A DNA stretch of 11,830 bases from Candidatus Methanoplasma sp. (GTDB lineage Archaea > Thermoplasmatota > Thermoplasmata > Methanomassiliicoccales > Methanomethylophilaceae). Location of the stretch: the NCBI GenBank assembly GCA_031288985.1, contig JAITQH010000069.1:1-11830 (forward strand). Reading direction: 5' to 3'. The notes under the pieces are model-generated. The model did no database searches. It saw only the letters and a program-made list of their open reading frames with translations, and was not told the DNA's origin. The position numbers were made by a program, and so were the translations under genes. Positions 4,416 through 11,503 of this stretch are shown here, piece by piece. The number at the start of each line of letters is the position of its first letter. The stretch's first letter is position 1.

Positions 4416-5849
4416 ATGGATCAAAGAATCATCGGCATGATCGAGAATGTTGTCGGAAAGGAAGGCTATTCGACCAAGACTGCCGACCTGTACACATATG
4501 GTTTCGACGCATCCATATTCCACAACTCTCCCGATATTGTGGTTCAGCCCCGAACGACGGAGCAGGTCTCCGAGATCATGAAGATCGCGAACTCGGAACG
4601 CATTCCCGTGGTGCCCAGAGGGGCCGGCACCGGACTCTGCGGCTCGGCTGTGCCCATGAAAGGCGGCATAGTCCTCGCCATGCAGAAGATGGACAAGATC
4701 AAGAACGTCAGCGTAGAGGATCTGTGGGTCGACGTCGAGGCGGGCTGCGTCTACGACGACCTCAACCGCGAACTTCTGAAGCACGGGTTCTTCTTTCCCC
4801 CGTCCCCCGGTTCTGCCGAAGCCTGTCAGGTCGGCGGCATGGTGGCTACGAACGCTTCGGGCATGAGGGCGGTCAAATACGGTGCGACCAGGGACTTTGT
4901 CCTGGGACTCACATTCGTCAAGGCGGACGGAGAGATAGTGCGCGCCGGAACAAGAACCATCAAAGACTCGTCCGGATATCAGCTGGCGCGTCTGATGTGC
5001 GGCTCCGAGGGGACTCTCGGGGTCATAACAGAGGTGACATTCAAGATCGCCACCAAACCGAAGAAGTCGGCGTCATGCCTCTGCGGATTCGATGACGTGG
5101 AGGATGCCGGAAGATGCATAGCCGGACTCATAGCCAAGCCTCTGATCCCCGCGTCGTGCGAACTCATGGACAGCGTGAGCATCGAAGCGGTCAACAAGGC
5201 CCGCGGAAATCCGCTTCCGGCCTGCAAGGCGATATGCATAGTGGAGGTGGACGGAGAGACGGACGAGATCATTCACAGGGATCTCAAGATCGTGGAAGAG
5301 GTCGCCAAAGAAAAAGGGGCGATATCCGTCACGCCGTCGTTCGACGCCAAAGAGATATCAAAATGGACAGACGCAAGGAAATCCGTCATGACCTCTCTGT
5401 CGGCGCTCAAGCCGGGATACTCCTCCGTCTCCCTTGCGGATGACATGGGGGTTCCCGTGTCGCGGGTCCCCGAGGCCGTGAAGGCATTCCAAGGCATAGC
5501 CGCCAAATACGGAGTGACGATAGCCACGTACGGCCACGCCTCGGACGGCAATCTGCACACAAAGATGCTGATAGACCCCACGGACAAGGACGAGTGGGAA
5601 AGAGGCGTCAAAGCGGTGGACGAGATATTCGACGTCTGCATCGAACTGGGCGGAACGGTCACAGGGGAGCATGGCGTAGGCATATCCAAGGCGCCGAATT
5701 ACATGAAGGAGCGCGCCTCGGAGCTGTCCAGCATAATCGCGATAAAGAAGGCCATGGACCCGGAGAACATACTGAATCCCGGCAAGATGGAGCAATGGCA
5801 CGGATCCATCCTCACTCATCTGAGATATCCCTGCAAGGAAATAATCTGA
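4416..5849 (+). CDS. glcD: FAD-linked oxidase of the GlcD family (D-lactate/glycolate/2-hydroxyacid dehydrogenase type)
   Basis: The 477-residue protein has the two-domain build of the FAD-binding PCMH/VAO group. PRGAGTGL at 67-74 and PPSPGSAEACQVGGMVATNASG at about 128-149 (partly conserved flavin-pyrophosphate loops), YGATRDFVLG at 155-164 and GSEGTLGVITE at 196-206 make the FAD domain. GHASDGNLH at 373-381 and GEHGVG at 417-422 are the C-terminal active-site motifs, and NPGKM near the end is typical. Such enzymes oxidise 2-hydroxyacids and pass electrons to a quinone, ferredoxin-like or HdrD-like partner. No iron-sulfur partner gene is adjacent, so substrate and acceptor are open. It is divergent from adk and followed after 67 bp by a winged-helix gene. 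The ATG at 4416 is preferred from the TATA position. Confidence 0.93.
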   Translation: MDQRIIGMIENVVGKEGYSTKTADLYTYGFDASIFHNSPDIVVQPRTTEQVSEIMKIANSERIPVVPRGAGTGLCGSAVPMKGGIVLAMQKMDKIKNVSVEDLWVDVEAGCVYDDLNRELLKHGFFFPPSPGSAEACQVGGMVATNASGMRAVKYGATRDFVLGLTFVKADGEIVRAGTRTIKDSSGYQLARLMCGSEGTLGVITEVTFKIATKPKKSASCLCGFDDVEDAGRCIAGLIAKPLIPASCELMDSVSIEAVNKARGNPLPACKAICIVEVDGETDEIIHRDLKIVEEVAKEKGAISVTPSFDAKEISKWTDARKSVMTSLSALKPGYSSVSLADDMGVPVSRVPEAVKAFQGIAAKYGVTIATYGHASDGNLHTKMLIDPTDKDEWERGVKAVDEIFDVCIELGGTVTGEHGVGISKAPNYMKERASELSSIIAIKKAMDPENILNPGKMEQWHGSILTHLRYPCKEII

Positions 5850-5856
5850 GATGTTC

Positions 5857-5898
5857 GGGCGCGGCGCGGCACGCCCTTTCGGCGGCAACCATGCCGCC
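5857..5898 (+). terminator. Two GC hairpins between glcD and the winged-helix gene
   Basis: GGGCG/CGCCC (5857-5861 with 5872-5876, then TTT) and GGCGGC/GCCGCC (5881-5886 with 5893-5898) can form successive stems in the gap after glcD. The first with its short T-run could weaken readthrough. No TATA box for the next gene is seen here, so some cotranscription is likely. Confidence 0.3.
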
Positions 5899-5908
5899 CG
5901 CACACGCT

Positions 5909-5913
5909 GAGGT
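5909..5913 (+). promoter_or_regulatory. Shine-Dalgarno GAGGT that fixes the winged-helix gene start
   Basis: GAGGT lies 3 nt before the ATG at 5917. The use of an RBS, unlike the leaderless genes nearby, fits an internal operon position after glcD. Confidence 0.5.
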
Positions 5914-5916
5914 TGC

Positions 5917-6978
5917 ATGGACGCGCACGAGATCCGCCGCATCCGCCTTTCCGGACAGTTCATCACCTCCCCCTGCGGAGGCGGCCCGGAGGCCGTCGTC
6001 GAGAGGATGGGCGCGGTGCAGGCCCAGGAATACAGAGCGTCCAAGTGGGCCGTCGGTCTGCGTGCTTCGAACTGCACGGAGTCCGACGTCGAGAATGCGT
6101 TCAATTCGGGGAAGATCCTGCGCACGCATATTCTGAGGCCGACGTGGCATTTCGTCTCTGCCAAAGACATAAGATGGATCACGGAACTCACCGCGCCGCA
6201 GATAAAGAGGGTCATATCCGGCTACGAAAGCATGCGCGGTATGGACGAAAGCACGTTCTCGGCGGCGTTCCGCGTGCTGAGGGATGAGCTCTCGTCGGGG
6301 CCGCAGGCAAGGGATGTGCTGTCAAAAAAGCTGGAGTCCGCAGGCATATCCGTAAAGGACGGGAGGATGCCTATGATAATGATGCGGGCCGAGCTGGAAT
6401 GCATGGTCTGCAGCGGCCCCAGGATGGGAAAACAGTTCTCTTATTCTCTGACGGAGCAGGCGGCGCCGTCTGCGGAGAGCAGAGGCCGCGAGGATTCCAT
6501 AGCGGAGCTGGCCCGCAGATACTTTGCGGCCAGAGGGCCTGCGTCGGTGCAGGATTTCGCATATTGGTCCCATCTCCCGATGAAGGACGCGGCGGCAGGG
6601 GCGGAATGCCTCGGAGGAGAGTTCGGGCGCGTCAGGCACGGAGGCAGGGAGTACATGTTCCATGACGGCAATGCGGACGCATGCCAAGAGAATGCAACAT
6701 TCCTGATGCCCGACTACGACGAATATCTGCTGAGCTACAGGGATCGCAGTTCTGCGGTCTCGCATCCATGCACGGAAGGAAAGATCTCCGTCAACGCGGA
6801 GAATGACAGGAAACTGCTGATATCCGACGGGATCATCGCGGGGAAGTGGGAAGAAAGCAAGGCGGGCATATCCCTGAGGATCGACTGCGAAGCGGATGAC
6901 GCAGTCCTTGAGAGGATCGGGAAGGCGAAGGCAAGATATCTCGGATTCATACTCCGTCCGCCGCGGCCCCGGACGTGA
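5917..6978 (+). CDS. Winged-helix DNA-binding protein of the AlkZ/YcaQ (HTH_42) family
   Basis: A 353-residue protein, the usual family length. The segment MGAVQAQEYRASKWAVGLR at 31-49 is the family signature; its Q35-A-Q37 matches the QxQ catalytic motif described for AlkZ and YcaQ, DNA glycosylases that unhook interstrand crosslinks and remove bulky alkyl adducts. RTHILRPTWHFV at about 69-80 and LARRYFAARGPASVQDFAYWSH at about 191-212 (wing-like repeat with GPAS.QDFA.W) are further family landmarks, and FLMPDYDEYLLSYRDR at about 262-277 is the typical C-terminal block. It is inferred to be a cytosolic DNA repair enzyme. It lies 67 bp after glcD with an SD. It converges on the M50 protease gene, the two stop codons being 6 bp apart. 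Confidence 0.85.
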   Translation: MDAHEIRRIRLSGQFITSPCGGGPEAVVERMGAVQAQEYRASKWAVGLRASNCTESDVENAFNSGKILRTHILRPTWHFVSAKDIRWITELTAPQIKRVISGYESMRGMDESTFSAAFRVLRDELSSGPQARDVLSKKLESAGISVKDGRMPMIMMRAELECMVCSGPRMGKQFSYSLTEQAAPSAESRGREDSIAELARRYFAARGPASVQDFAYWSHLPMKDAAAGAECLGGEFGRVRHGGREYMFHDGNADACQENATFLMPDYDEYLLSYRDRSSAVSHPCTEGKISVNAENDRKLLISDGIIAGKWEESKAGISLRIDCEADDAVLERIGKAKARYLGFILRPPRPRT

Positions 6979-6984
6979 ACGCGG

Positions 6985-7635
6985 TCAGACGAACAGGAAG
7001 TACACCGCAAGCTCCGCCGCGCCGATGGCTATCATCGCGGCATACGCAAACTTGTTCCATGCGAATATCTTGGATCCGTCGAAAGGCAGAATGGGTATCA
7101 TGTTGAACAGCCCGAGCATGGCGTTCAGATACATCAGCATGGGTATTATCCCCCAGAACCCGCCCACAGAAAAACACAGGATCATCGCAACTGCGGCCAC
7201 TGCGAAATTCACCGCCGGCCCCGCAAGGCTGATCTTTCCGTTCATCTCCCGACTGACGTCGCCTCTGATGTACACCGCCCCGGGAGCGGCGAAAAGGAAT
7301 CCCGCCACCAACGAGAACAGCAGAGCGATCATCAGGCCGGAAGGATACGCCCTGAACTCCGACCATACGTTGTATCTCTGCGCCACGAACTTGTGTCCGA
7401 ACTCATGCAGCATGAAACTGCAGACCACCAGCAGCAGGGCCACCGCAAATATCTCGACGAAGTTCAGGATCTCATCGTCATTCAGACGGCTGCCGCGGTA
7501 CAGGATCGCAGTGAACGCGATCGACAGCACCAATACGGCGATCGCGATATGGATGATCTCGGTCCTGCTGAATCTGATCTGTCCTTTCTGAATCCTGTAT
7601 TGCGGGTCGACCCTTCTGAGGCCGTCGATATCCAT
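6985..7635 (-). CDS. Site-2-type membrane metalloprotease (peptidase M50)
   Basis: A 216-residue membrane protein. The zinc site HEFGH is at 77-81 at the end of a membrane helix (about 61-77), and the third ligand region NMIPILPFDGSK is at 178-189, with Asp186 in the DG motif. Further helices are seen near 27-46, 101-121, 137-157, 163-180 and 198-215. HExxH inside the membrane plus a distant DG motif is diagnostic of M50/S2P intramembrane proteases that cut transmembrane segments. No PDZ or CBS domain is attached, so it is a minimal form. The ATG at 7635 is preferred over an upstream in-frame ATG at 7668 because a TATA-like GTTTATAAAC lies 26 nt before it. The substrate is unknown. Confidence 0.92.
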   Translation of the reverse strand: MDIDGLRRVDPQYRIQKGQIRFSRTEIIHIAIAVLVLSIAFTAILYRGSRLNDDEILNFVEIFAVALLLVVCSFMLHEFGHKFVAQRYNVWSEFRAYPSGLMIALLFSLVAGFLFAAPGAVYIRGDVSREMNGKISLAGPAVNFAVAAVAMILCFSVGGFWGIIPMLMYLNAMLGLFNMIPILPFDGSKIFAWNKFAYAAMIAIGAAELAVYFLFV

Positions 7636-7656
7636 GCAATGCCGATATATCTTAAT

Positions 7657-7666
7657 GTTTATAAAC
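7657..7666 (-). promoter_or_regulatory. TATA/palindrome promoter of the M50 protease gene
   Basis: GTTTATAAAC is a perfect 10-bp palindrome containing a TATA-like core, centred about 26 nt from the ATG at 7635, giving a leaderless mRNA. Confidence 0.55.
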
Positions 7667-7727
7667 ATGAAGAACGCCGGCCGCGCCTGCGGCGCATCCG
7701 CGAAGACGCACAGCGCCGGCAGGACGC

Positions 7728-7735
7728 TTAAATAT
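7728..7735 (+). promoter_or_regulatory. TATA box of the PAPS-reductase-like gene
   Basis: TTAAATAT is centred about 26 nt from the ATG at 7758, giving a leaderless mRNA. It is divergent from the M50 promoter, the two TATA boxes being about 70 bp apart. Confidence 0.6.
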
Positions 7736-7757
7736 CAGAATAAGACTGGAACTCCCG

Positions 7758-9707
7758 ATGCAGAGGAAGAACGCGGCGCACGGGAAGGAAGGATGCCTAT
7801 GGTGCGACCGCTGCGGCACGTTGATCATGGGGCTGAAATGCTCCGTCTGCGGTTCGGCGGGAAGGGATTTCGAGATAAACAGCCCCGGCGACATCAGGCC
7901 GTGCATGGGAGAAGGCATCGACTCCGTACTGAACCTGTTCAGAGAGGCGTTCGGGACCTCCGAGCCTCTTGAAGGAAGGATGATCTTCCTCAACAAGATA
8001 CCCGGAGAGGACCGCACGGACGAGATAGTGGCCCACGGCAGCGTGATCGGCGTGATGAGATTCGATCTGCGCCGGGACAGGATGATGCTGGAGATCAGGC
8101 AGGCCGGCGCAGACCTGTTCCGCGCCGCCGCCGTCAAGAACGTGGTCACGATCGTGAACATGTCGGGCCACCTGAAGGGAAAGGTCGTTCCCGGCGCAAA
8201 CATATCCGACGTCGTGGGCGAATTCGATAAGGACGATCCGCTGATAGTGAAGAAAGCGCTGAAGGCGGGTCCGGGGGTGGCCCTGGCGCCAAGCGGCTCC
8301 GTCAGAACAGCGGAAAGGGCGGTGAGACTGCGGGATCTCGGCATGCCGGCGGAGACGCCGCTGTCGCCCCCGTCCGGAAGAAAGGAGTTCACAGACGCCA
8401 ACTCTGCGCATCTGAAGGCCTTGGAATCCAACGCCGTCAGCGACGTGAGGTCATTCATCAAGGGCAAGAAACAGCCGATCACGGTGTCATTCTCCGGAGG
8501 AAAGGACTCTCTGGCGGCATTCGGGATCGCCGAGAAGGCGGTGGGGAGTCCGGAACTTCTCTTCATAGACACGGGGCTGGAGTTCCCCGAGACGGTGGAA
8601 TACGTCAGGCGTTTCGCTTCCGAGAACAGACTGAGGCTGCACGCGGCGGAGGCGGGCAACGCATTTTGGGACAACGTGGGCGCTTTCGGCCCGCCCGCCA
8701 AGGATTTCAGATGGTGCTGCAAGGTCTGCAAACTCGGTCCGATATCCGAGACCATATCGAAGGACTTCCCCCGCGGAACGATCACCGTCGAAGGCAACCG
8801 TGCGTTGGAATCGTTCTCCAGAGCGGGGATAGGCTTTGTGTCAAAGAATCCCTTCGTTCCGAATCAGACGAACCTGAATCCGGTGAGATCCTGGTCGGCG
8901 GCGGAGATCTGGGGCTACATATGGATGCGCGGCCTGGATTACAATCTGCTTTACGACAGGGACTTCGAGAGGATCGGATGCTATCTCTGCGCTTCCTGCC
9001 TGGCAAGCGAATGGCGCAACACAGGGCGCATTCATCCCGACGAATACGAAAGATGGGAGAAATATCTCCACAGATACGCCGAAGAACGCGGACTCCCCCC
9101 GGAATACGCCGACCTCGGATTCTGGAGATGGAAAGCCCTGCCCCCCAAGATGCGCCTGTTGGCCGACGAGCTCGATCTTAGGATGGAGCCGTCCAAAGGG
9201 GAGGAGATGTCCCTGAAGATGCTGAAGGGAGCGTCGCCGTGCGCCGCAGGCGGGTATTCCATGGAAGCGGTGGCGACATTCCCGATGACCCGCGACTTCT
9301 CTTACGTCGGCGACGCGCTGGGGACCGTAGGCGACACGAAGATATCCTCGGAGTTCGAGATAGCCATAACGAACATGCGCAACGGGAAGGCAAAGGTCTT
9401 CGGAGGAGGCCAGGTCTCCGTCACCGCAGAGAACAGGGCCGACGCCGAGTCCGTGTTCGAGAGAACGCTCAAGGCGTTGATCAGAGCCGAGATGTGCACC
9501 CAATGCGGCATATGCGCCAAAAGCTGCCCCAAGCACGCCGTCAGAATATCCGGAGGAATGCGCGTGGACAAGAGCAGATGCGTCATGTGCGGCAGATGCG
9601 AGAAGGCGTGCATGCTCGTTCACTATTATGATAAGATAATGACGGGCGGCGGGGCCGCGCCGCGCGAGCCGCGCCACAACGCGAACGCAAAGGGCAGACG
9701 CGGCTGA
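7758..9707 (+). CDS. Multidomain PAPS-reductase-family protein: zinc ribbon, PUA-like, PAPS reductase, 2x[4Fe-4S] ferredoxin
   Basis: A 649-residue fusion. Residues 13-31 hold C13, C16, C19, C28 and C31 (zinc ribbon). About 88-185 looks like a PUA-type RNA-binding domain (GKVVPGANISDV, GPGVAL). About 240-420 is an adenine-nucleotide alpha hydrolase of the PAPS reductase class: SFSGGKDS at 244-251, FIDTGLEFPET at 269-279, EGNRALESFSRAG at 345-357, PVRSWSAAEIWGYI at 375-388. It keeps the paired cysteines C320-C321 and CxxC C408/C411 that bind the [4Fe-4S] cluster in APS reductases, plus C324 and C414, but the C-terminal catalytic ECG(I/L)H motif is absent. Residues 580-618 are a two-cluster ferredoxin (C580, 583, 586, 590; C608, 611, 614, 618). 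A sulfur-transfer or RNA-thiolation role is inferred; ordinary sulfate reduction is unlikely. Confidence 0.9.
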   Translation: MQRKNAAHGKEGCLWCDRCGTLIMGLKCSVCGSAGRDFEINSPGDIRPCMGEGIDSVLNLFREAFGTSEPLEGRMIFLNKIPGEDRTDEIVAHGSVIGVMRFDLRRDRMMLEIRQAGADLFRAAAVKNVVTIVNMSGHLKGKVVPGANISDVVGEFDKDDPLIVKKALKAGPGVALAPSGSVRTAERAVRLRDLGMPAETPLSPPSGRKEFTDANSAHLKALESNAVSDVRSFIKGKKQPITVSFSGGKDSLAAFGIAEKAVGSPELLFIDTGLEFPETVEYVRRFASENRLRLHAAEAGNAFWDNVGAFGPPAKDFRWCCKVCKLGPISETISKDFPRGTITVEGNRALESFSRAGIGFVSKNPFVPNQTNLNPVRSWSAAEIWGYIWMRGLDYNLLYDRDFERIGCYLCASCLASEWRNTGRIHPDEYERWEKYLHRYAEERGLPPEYADLGFWRWKALPPKMRLLADELDLRMEPSKGEEMSLKMLKGASPCAAGGYSMEAVATFPMTRDFSYVGDALGTVGDTKISSEFEIAITNMRNGKAKVFGGGQVSVTAENRADAESVFERTLKALIRAEMCTQCGICAKSCPKHAVRISGGMRVDKSRCVMCGRCEKACMLVHYYDKIMTGGGAAPREPRHNANAKGRRG

Positions 9708-9719
9708 TCTCCTGCGGCA

Positions 9720-9795
9720 GCCCGCATCCAACCCGGAAACTCTGTGCACAGTGCGGGTGAACGGACAGACCGTTGTGTGTGCGAAGGATGCGGGC
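9720..9795 (+). ncRNA. Candidate structured RNA, branched fold closed by a 10-bp stem
   Basis: GCCCGCATCC (9720-9729) and GGATGCGGGC (9786-9795) are exact reverse complements. Nested between them are ACCCG/CGGGT (9731-9735 with 9754-9758, with the CTGTGCACAG palindrome in its loop) and AACGG-ACAGA-CCGTT (9760-9774). Together they make a three-way junction of 76 nt, with an 11-nt single-stranded joining segment before the closing strand. It starts 12 bp after the PAPS-reductase-like gene and ends before the next promoter. It could be a 3'-UTR structure or a separate small RNA. Strand is assigned from the upstream gene and is not certain. Confidence 0.45.
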
Positions 9796-9838
9796 GGCAA
9801 TCGTTCTGTAAAAACAAATCCTGCTCCCGCAGCAATCC

Positions 9839-9844
9839 TTAAAA
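9839..9844 (+). promoter_or_regulatory. TATA-like element of the seven-helix membrane protein gene
   Basis: TTAAAA is centred about 25 nt before the ATG at 9867, giving a leaderless mRNA. It is downstream of the candidate structured RNA, so that RNA would not be in this gene's leader. Confidence 0.5.
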
Positions 9845-9866
9845 CCATCGTCACACATCAGCAGCA

Positions 9867-10595
9867 ATGGTGGACATGATGTACGCGGCGGCGGTAATGG
9901 CCTTCGCCCCCACGCTCCTTCTGATGTACGCAGTTCTCAGAAACTACACCTACCCCAAGGTGCAGCAGCCGTTCTTCAGCGACCCTGCGCTGTTCGGGCT
10001 GTTCGCCATCGGCCTCGTCGCAGGCACGCTGCTGTTCGCGGCCTACACATGGCTGAACTGGTCAAATATGATATATATGGCGCTGTTCGCGGCCATTGAA
10101 TGCCTGGTCATGGTTGCGGTCCTCAATCTCAAGAGGTTTCACGGCAAATCCGACACGGTGTTCTACGGCTACGGCCTGGGGCTCGGCATCGGGTGCGCCT
10201 TTGCGTTGGGAACGGCGTTCTATCTCGGAACGGCGATACTTGGGATCGACGACGCCGGCGGCGTGGACGCCGCGGGCTACATATGGCTGTTCATAATCTC
10301 GGCGTCGCACGTCCTGATGCTGTCGTCGATCGGCACTACGGTGGGAGAGGGCATAGCAAGGCTGAGGCCCATGGAGTACGCCCTCCAGGCGGTTATGGTC
10401 AACGTCGTCTTCGCCCTTGTCCTCGCGGCGGCGTACAATTCCACCGAGAGCGGAATAATCTTTTACGCATCGATAATCGTTGCTTTCGTCATCGCGGCGG
10501 CGAATTTCTATCTGACCATGCACGTGCGCCTGTCAAAAGTGATCAGGGACGTCCTGAGGATGGAAGGGAATCACCGCAAGGACGTCCCCAAGTGA
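9867..10595 (+). CDS. Seven-helix integral membrane protein, possibly distantly PrsW-like
   Basis: A 242-residue protein with about seven hydrophobic segments near 4-24, 43-62, 68-86, 100-120, 138-160, 172-190 and 197-218, and a short charged C-terminus (KVIRDVLRMEGNHRKD). I do not recognise it with certainty. An acidic residue in the third helix (E78), the glycine-rich YGYGLGLGIGCAFALG at 100-115 and SASHVLMLSSIGTTVGEG at 145-162 recall the spacing of glutamic-type PrsW/CPBP membrane proteases. However, the EE pair of PrsW is not complete (IECLV here), so activity is doubtful. No signal peptide separate from helix 1. Its stop codon abuts the stop of the convergent zinc-ribbon gene in a shared TGATCA. 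The membrane location is secure; the function is open. Confidence 0.8.
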   Translation: MVDMMYAAAVMAFAPTLLLMYAVLRNYTYPKVQQPFFSDPALFGLFAIGLVAGTLLFAAYTWLNWSNMIYMALFAAIECLVMVAVLNLKRFHGKSDTVFYGYGLGLGIGCAFALGTAFYLGTAILGIDDAGGVDAAGYIWLFIISASHVLMLSSIGTTVGEGIARLRPMEYALQAVMVNVVFALVLAAAYNSTESGIIFYASIIVAFVIAAANFYLTMHVRLSKVIRDVLRMEGNHRKDVPK

Positions 10596-11024
10596 TCATG
10601 CTTTGTATCTGCCGTACCTGACCTCATACGCCATGCACAGATCCTGCATGGCCTTGAGCAGCTTCTCGGGATCTTTCGGATCCACCTTGGCAATGTCGTC
10701 CCCGTCGAACGTCCCGAATATATCCGTGAGCCCCTTGGCCAGGAGTTCCAGCCTTTCATGGGGGTCGCGGCAGGTCTCATACCTGTACACGAGGGTGGAG
10801 AGGGGATCGGAATCCAATGTCTGCTGCTTCGGTTCTTTGGAAGGCACGAATCCGGACAGTTCGGACAGGACCTCCCTCGCTTCGTTCTGGCTGTCGCTTT
10901 GGAATATCGGCCGCATGTCCTTATGGATGTTCGGCGTTCCGCAATAGGGGCATGCCGATGATTCGGCGGAACGGTCGATTATCCTGTGTCTTCTGCACTT
11001 AAGGCACGAGACGACGGAATACAT
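10596..11024 (-). CDS. Zinc-ribbon protein, DUF1922-like N-terminus
   Basis: A 142-residue protein. The first 58 residues start MYSVVSCLKC and hold two CxxC knuckles (C7/C10 and C25/C28), then RPIFQSDSQNEAREVLSEL, closely resembling the small archaeal DUF1922 zinc ribbons that end in a similar helix. Residues 70-140 are a charged, helical extension (PLSTLVYRYETCRDPHERLELLAKG; DPEKLLKAMQDLC) that I cannot place. The ATG at 11024 overlaps the pdaD stop by one base (TGATG) and has GGAG 8 nt upstream inside pdaD, so translation is probably coupled. It is the last gene of the PAC2-pdaD operon. No function is known; nucleic-acid or protein binding is possible. Confidence 0.8.
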   Translation of the reverse strand: MYSVVSCLKCRRHRIIDRSAESSACPYCGTPNIHKDMRPIFQSDSQNEAREVLSELSGFVPSKEPKQQTLDSDPLSTLVYRYETCRDPHERLELLAKGLTDIFGTFDGDDIAKVDPKDPEKLLKAMQDLCMAYEVRYGRYKA

Positions 11025-11497
11025 CAGCCATACTCCGTGAAGACCAAGGCGGCGACGCAGCATCCGTACTCTCCCGGAGGTATCCTGTGCTCCATCGCCA
11101 CAGTGCGGATCTCGCCGAATTCGATTCCGCGCATCTTCGACATTTCAGCCATCTTCGATTCCAGTTCGAGTCTGAGATCCGCTTCGCATCCGAACAGCTT
11201 CCCCTCGGCGACATACCCCCCCTTTCCGTCCACGCGGTATGCATAGGCGATCCCGGCAGATATCACATCGCCGCCCCGGCCGCGCATCTGAGACAGGACG
11301 CAGTGGGTGACGGCGCCCATGGGAAGATCCTTCTTATCGCACTCTTTGGCCCCGACGGGGATCACCGAAGATACGGCGACCAAGTTCTGTTCGCTTATCC
11401 CGGCATTGAAAAGGGCATTGTCGAACGCGTTGAGATCCGAGGTCCTGCTGGTCGCCTTCCCTGAGGTGACGAAGAACCCGGACGGCGTGAGATGCAT
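11024..11497 (-). CDS. pdaD: Pyruvoyl-dependent arginine decarboxylase
   Basis: The enzyme converts arginine to agmatine, the entry to archaeal polyamine synthesis and to agmatidine-type tRNA modification. The 157-residue proenzyme contains VAVSSVIPVGA at 40-50. By analogy to the characterised methanogen enzyme, self-cleavage between Ser43 and Ser44 would give a beta chain and a pyruvoyl-capped alpha chain. GYVAEG at 94-99 carries the likely catalytic glutamate (E98). GDVISAGIAYAYR at 76-88 is also typical. The ATG at 11497 lies 6 bp after the upstream gene, with GGTGA overlapping that gene's stop as its RBS. The downstream zinc-ribbon start overlaps its stop, so all three minus-strand genes form one coupled operon. 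Confidence 0.95.
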   Translation of the reverse strand: MHLTPSGFFVTSGKATSRTSDLNAFDNALFNAGISEQNLVAVSSVIPVGAKECDKKDLPMGAVTHCVLSQMRGRGGDVISAGIAYAYRVDGKGGYVAEGKLFGCEADLRLELESKMAEMSKMRGIEFGEIRTVAMEHRIPPGEYGCCVAALVFTEYG

Positions 11498-11503
11498 CCC
11501 GAC

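Noticed and set aside
7652..8797. Long minus-strand open frame (about 381 codons) opposite the PAPS-reductase-like gene
   Set aside because: Composition is Ser/Pro/Arg-rich without any domain; the plus strand carries a clear multidomain protein.
8841..9854. Second long minus-strand open frame opposite the same gene and into the intergenic gap
   Set aside because: It reads through the coding strand of ferredoxin motifs and has no recognisable content; a GC-driven shadow.
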